The translations under genes and the position numbers were made by a program. A stretch of DNA of 29,740 nucleotides from a virus, in the IMG/VR virus record IMGVR_UViG_3300043466_000274, positions 1 through 29,740 of that record; one strand, written 5' to 3'. The notes beneath the pieces were generated by a model. That model made no database searches. It was not told the origin of the DNA and saw only the letters and a list, made by a program, of their open reading frames with translations. Shown one piece after another: positions 27,747-29,740 of this stretch (positions are counted from its first letter, which is position 1; each line of letters opens with the position of its first letter).

Positions 27747-29503
27747 CAGAATTTGCAAGAATAAACTTTGCCGAAAGCAAGATACCTGTTTTCAAAGAAA
27801 ATAAGGCAAAGAACTATATCACTTACGGTACTGATAATAAGTACCCTCAAATGTTAATTGACCTTTACAACTCTTCTCCTAAACACGGAGCAATAGTTTC
27901 TCAAAAGGCTCAATACATCGCAGGTGACAAAACTGAGGTAATCGCCAACAACACAGAGCAACTAACCATTGCAAATGATAAACTTGCTTCTATTAACGCC
28001 TACGAGTCCTTTGATGACGTTAAAGCAAAGATTGCTGCTGACCTTGAACTTTTTGACGGCTTCGCTTTGGAAGTTATTTGGAATAAGGCGAAAACCTCCG
28101 TAGCTGAAATCTATCACTTACCTTTTCAAAATGTACGTCATTCTCTTGACGGTCACTATTTGTATGCTGAAGATTGGAGCGATAGAAAAGTAGATCCAAT
28201 TTACTACTATTGCTGGAATCCACTTACCAGAGAAAATAAGCAACTTTTTTACTTTAAGTTGTACAAAGCAGGTCAAGGCGAATACCCTACTGCACCATAT
28301 CAGTCAGCTCTTAAATATATCGAGATAGACACAGAGATAGCAAACTTCCATTTAAACTCGATTAAAAGCGGTTTCTCTGCACAAACCCTTTTACAGCTAT
28401 TCAAGGGGTATCCATCTGGAGAAGAGGCTCGTCAGACTATCAAAAGATTTAAAGATAATTTTAGCGGAACGGATAACGCAGGTTCTATCATTATTCAGTT
28501 CAATGAACCTAACGAACAACCGTCAATCGTTAACAACCTTACACCATCAGACTTCGATAAGCAATTTGACATCTTAAATAAGACCGTACAGCAAGAAATA
28601 TTGATGGCTCACCGGGTAACTTCTCCAATGTTGTTTGGCATCAAGACAGAAGGTCAGTTAGGCGGCAGAAGTGAGCTTATAGAGGCTTACGAGGCTTTTC
28701 AAACGTCTTACATTGAGCCAAGACAGAATCAAATGGACAGAGCGTTAACTTCTATCTTTAAATACATCACACCTGTTAAACTCATTACCAAGAACAAACC
28801 TCCTATCGGTCTTGACTACGTTCTTTTATTTGAGAAGGGCATTATCACTCAAGCAGAGGCAAGAAAAGAGATGGGAATGACGGAGACGGTGCAATTCTCA
28901 AAGCAGAGTTGCTCTTGCTCTACAGAAAACCCTTTTAACTGGGATGATGACAGAGACTTGGAAGTGTTCTCAAAGTATGGGGAATCTGCTGAAATGTTTG
29001 AGTCTGTGCCAATGCAGTTTGCTTCCGCTCTTGAGTTGATTATCTTGCAGTTCTTACAAGGTAACAACCAACTTACTTTGCAAGACCTTGCTAATAACAT
29101 TAAAGAAGATTCTGCACTTATCGCTGAAGCTGTAGATAGAATGATTAACGATGGGAGAATAGTTCCTAACGATGCTATTTTAAACATTACAGAGGAAGGC
29201 TCTACAGAGTTAAGAAGGTCAGGACTTGACACAGAACTTGTAGTGCGTTACACTTATGAGAAAGCACCGGGCATCAGCGGAGGCGATGTTATACCGACAT
29301 CAAGAGACTTTTGCAGAAGGCTAATCTCTTTAAATAGAGTTTACTCAAGAGAGGACATCGACCAAGTTTCTACTATTGTAGGATATGACGCTTGGAAAAG
29401 AAGAGGCGGTTGGATGACCGTTAAAGGCTCTTCTCCTGCTGTTCATGTACCTTATTGCCGTCACATTTGGAAATCACAATTATTAAGAAGAAAAAATGGC
29501 TAA
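27743..29503 (+). CDS. portal protein with extended C-terminal domain
   Basis: 586 aa. Residues about 1-380 follow the phage portal family (YITYGTDNKYPQMLIDLYNS, KHGAIVSQKAQYIAG, YHLPFQNVRHSLDGHYLYA, MLFGIKTEGQLGGRSELIEA). It forms the dodecameric channel for DNA at one capsid vertex. The C-terminal 200 residues are an addition not needed for a portal: a helical segment (FASALELIILQFLQGNNQLT) and a terminal block ISGGDVIPTSRDFCRRLIS, YSREDIDQVSTIVGYDAW, with HVPYCRHIW, containing Cys/His pairs reminiscent of MuF-type minor head proteins. No separate MuF gene is seen, so the fusion may combine both jobs. Confidence 0.85.
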   Translation: MTEFARINFAESKIPVFKENKAKNYITYGTDNKYPQMLIDLYNSSPKHGAIVSQKAQYIAGDKTEVIANNTEQLTIANDKLASINAYESFDDVKAKIAADLELFDGFALEVIWNKAKTSVAEIYHLPFQNVRHSLDGHYLYAEDWSDRKVDPIYYYCWNPLTRENKQLFYFKLYKAGQGEYPTAPYQSALKYIEIDTEIANFHLNSIKSGFSAQTLLQLFKGYPSGEEARQTIKRFKDNFSGTDNAGSIIIQFNEPNEQPSIVNNLTPSDFDKQFDILNKTVQQEILMAHRVTSPMLFGIKTEGQLGGRSELIEAYEAFQTSYIEPRQNQMDRALTSIFKYITPVKLITKNKPPIGLDYVLLFEKGIITQAEARKEMGMTETVQFSKQSCSCSTENPFNWDDDRDLEVFSKYGESAEMFESVPMQFASALELIILQFLQGNNQLTLQDLANNIKEDSALIAEAVDRMINDGRIVPNDAILNITEEGSTELRRSGLDTELVVRYTYEKAPGISGGDVIPTSRDFCRRLISLNRVYSREDIDQVSTIVGYDAWKRRGGWMTVKGSSPAVHVPYCRHIWKSQLLRRKNG

Positions 29504-29740
29504 TTTTGTTTACTTTATATCCGTTTCCTTTTTAAAGGACAATACACCCATCAACGAAAATCTTGATGATAAACTCCTTAAGTCTGCTATAAAAGAGGCG
29601 CAAGAGGTTTACGTTAGAGATGTTATCGGATCAGGTATTTACAACCAGTTACAAGACCAAGCATTTAATGGCACGTTAACTGCTGATAATACAACACTTT
29701 TAGACTCTTATATTGCACCTTGTCTAAAATACTACACATT
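29496..29740 (+). CDS. head-tail connector, DUF6712-like (truncated by the window end)
   Basis: 81 complete codons visible, with no stop. The sequence (NFVYFISVSFLKDNTPINEN, LLKSAIKEAQEVYVRDVIG, then YIAPCLKYY) follows the DUF6712-like connector family next to portal genes of Bacteroidota phages, normally about 130-170 aa. The start overlaps the portal stop by 8 nt. Reading across to base 1 does not continue it plausibly, so the remainder lies outside this window. Confidence 0.72.
   Translation, partial: MANFVYFISVSFLKDNTPINENLDDKLLKSAIKEAQEVYVRDVIGSGIYNQLQDQAFNGTLTADNTTLLDSYIAPCLKYYT

Noticed and set aside
1-29740. Antisense ORFs of 60-127 codons throughout
   Set aside because: They all lie opposite well-supported + strand genes, lack homology-like features and have no promoters; they are shadow frames.
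1-29740. tRNA genes, CRISPR arrays, insertion sequences, integrase and CI-type repressor
   Set aside because: Looked for and not seen: no cloverleaf with TTCGAAT-type T arm, no regular spaced repeats, no transposase or recombinase motif on either strand.

Overview
The window is a nearly continuous, tightly packed phage genome segment in which every supported gene lies on the + strand. It reads as an AT-rich tailed (siphovirus-like) phage of a Bacteroidota host, probably a flavobacterium-type host. The reasons are: (i) promoters fit the Bacteroidota TTG-N(18-23)-TAnnTTTG pattern rather than the E. coli -35/-10 pattern; (ii) most starts are preceded by A-rich sequence, with only a few true Shine-Dalgarno sites; (iii) many small proteins and the structural set (HK97-type major capsid, XkdF-like protease, portal with a C-terminal extension, DUF6712-like connector) resemble families common in Bacteroidota phages. 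No integrase, excisionase or convincing CI-type repressor is visible, so I see no support for lysogeny in this segment. These assignments are from reading motifs; no database search was run.

Layout. 1-1546: tail end of a late module (small protein, DUF3310 protein, GH108 endolysin, gp10-like tail-completion protein). 1547-1688: non-coding switch region with a promoter. 1689-5157: early genes, including a small HTH-like protein, a two-TM protein, ERF annealing protein and YqaJ exonuclease (a recombination pair), then short unknown proteins. 5158-5342: non-coding, with a promoter, a strong hairpin and a second structured segment. 5343-10072: replication and modification (replication initiator/helicase-loader-like protein, DnaB helicase, C5 cytosine methyltransferase, DnaA-domain-IV-like protein, PAPS-reductase-like protein, sigma-like protein). 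10017-13681: small proteins, a SAM methyltransferase, an HNH nuclease, terminase small subunit and a glycosyltransferase. 13741-29740: packaging and virion assembly: terminase large subunit, tail-assembly chaperones with a -1 frameshift, a structured intergenic RNA, two large tail proteins, tape measure, protease, scaffold, major capsid, tail-tube candidate, an intrinsic terminator, fibre/lectin-like tail proteins, two holin-like membrane proteins, a small basic protein, portal, and a connector gene cut off by the window end.

How it works together. Early transcription probably starts from promoters at about 1655, 3647, 5154 and 9480. Two of these place the ATG 4-5 nt after the -7 element, which implies leaderless mRNAs. 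ERF/YqaJ plus initiator, DnaB and DnaA-like protein would make and repair concatemers, the methyltransferases and PAPS-reductase-like protein may modify nucleic acid or another substrate, and the terminase packages. Genes are chained by 4-nt ATGA overlaps, so translational coupling is the rule.

The most notable observation is the C5 methyltransferase gene. A second reading frame (7321-8103) also spells motifs that I recognise from methyltransferase-associated proteins, over the same bases that encode canonical C5 motifs in the main frame. Other highlights are two pseudoknot-capable RNA segments (5198-5319 and 15880-15954) and a sigma-like gene lacking any ATG at its expected start. Reading the window end into its start does not give a credible connector protein, so the genome is not closed here and at least part of the head-tail connector region is missing.
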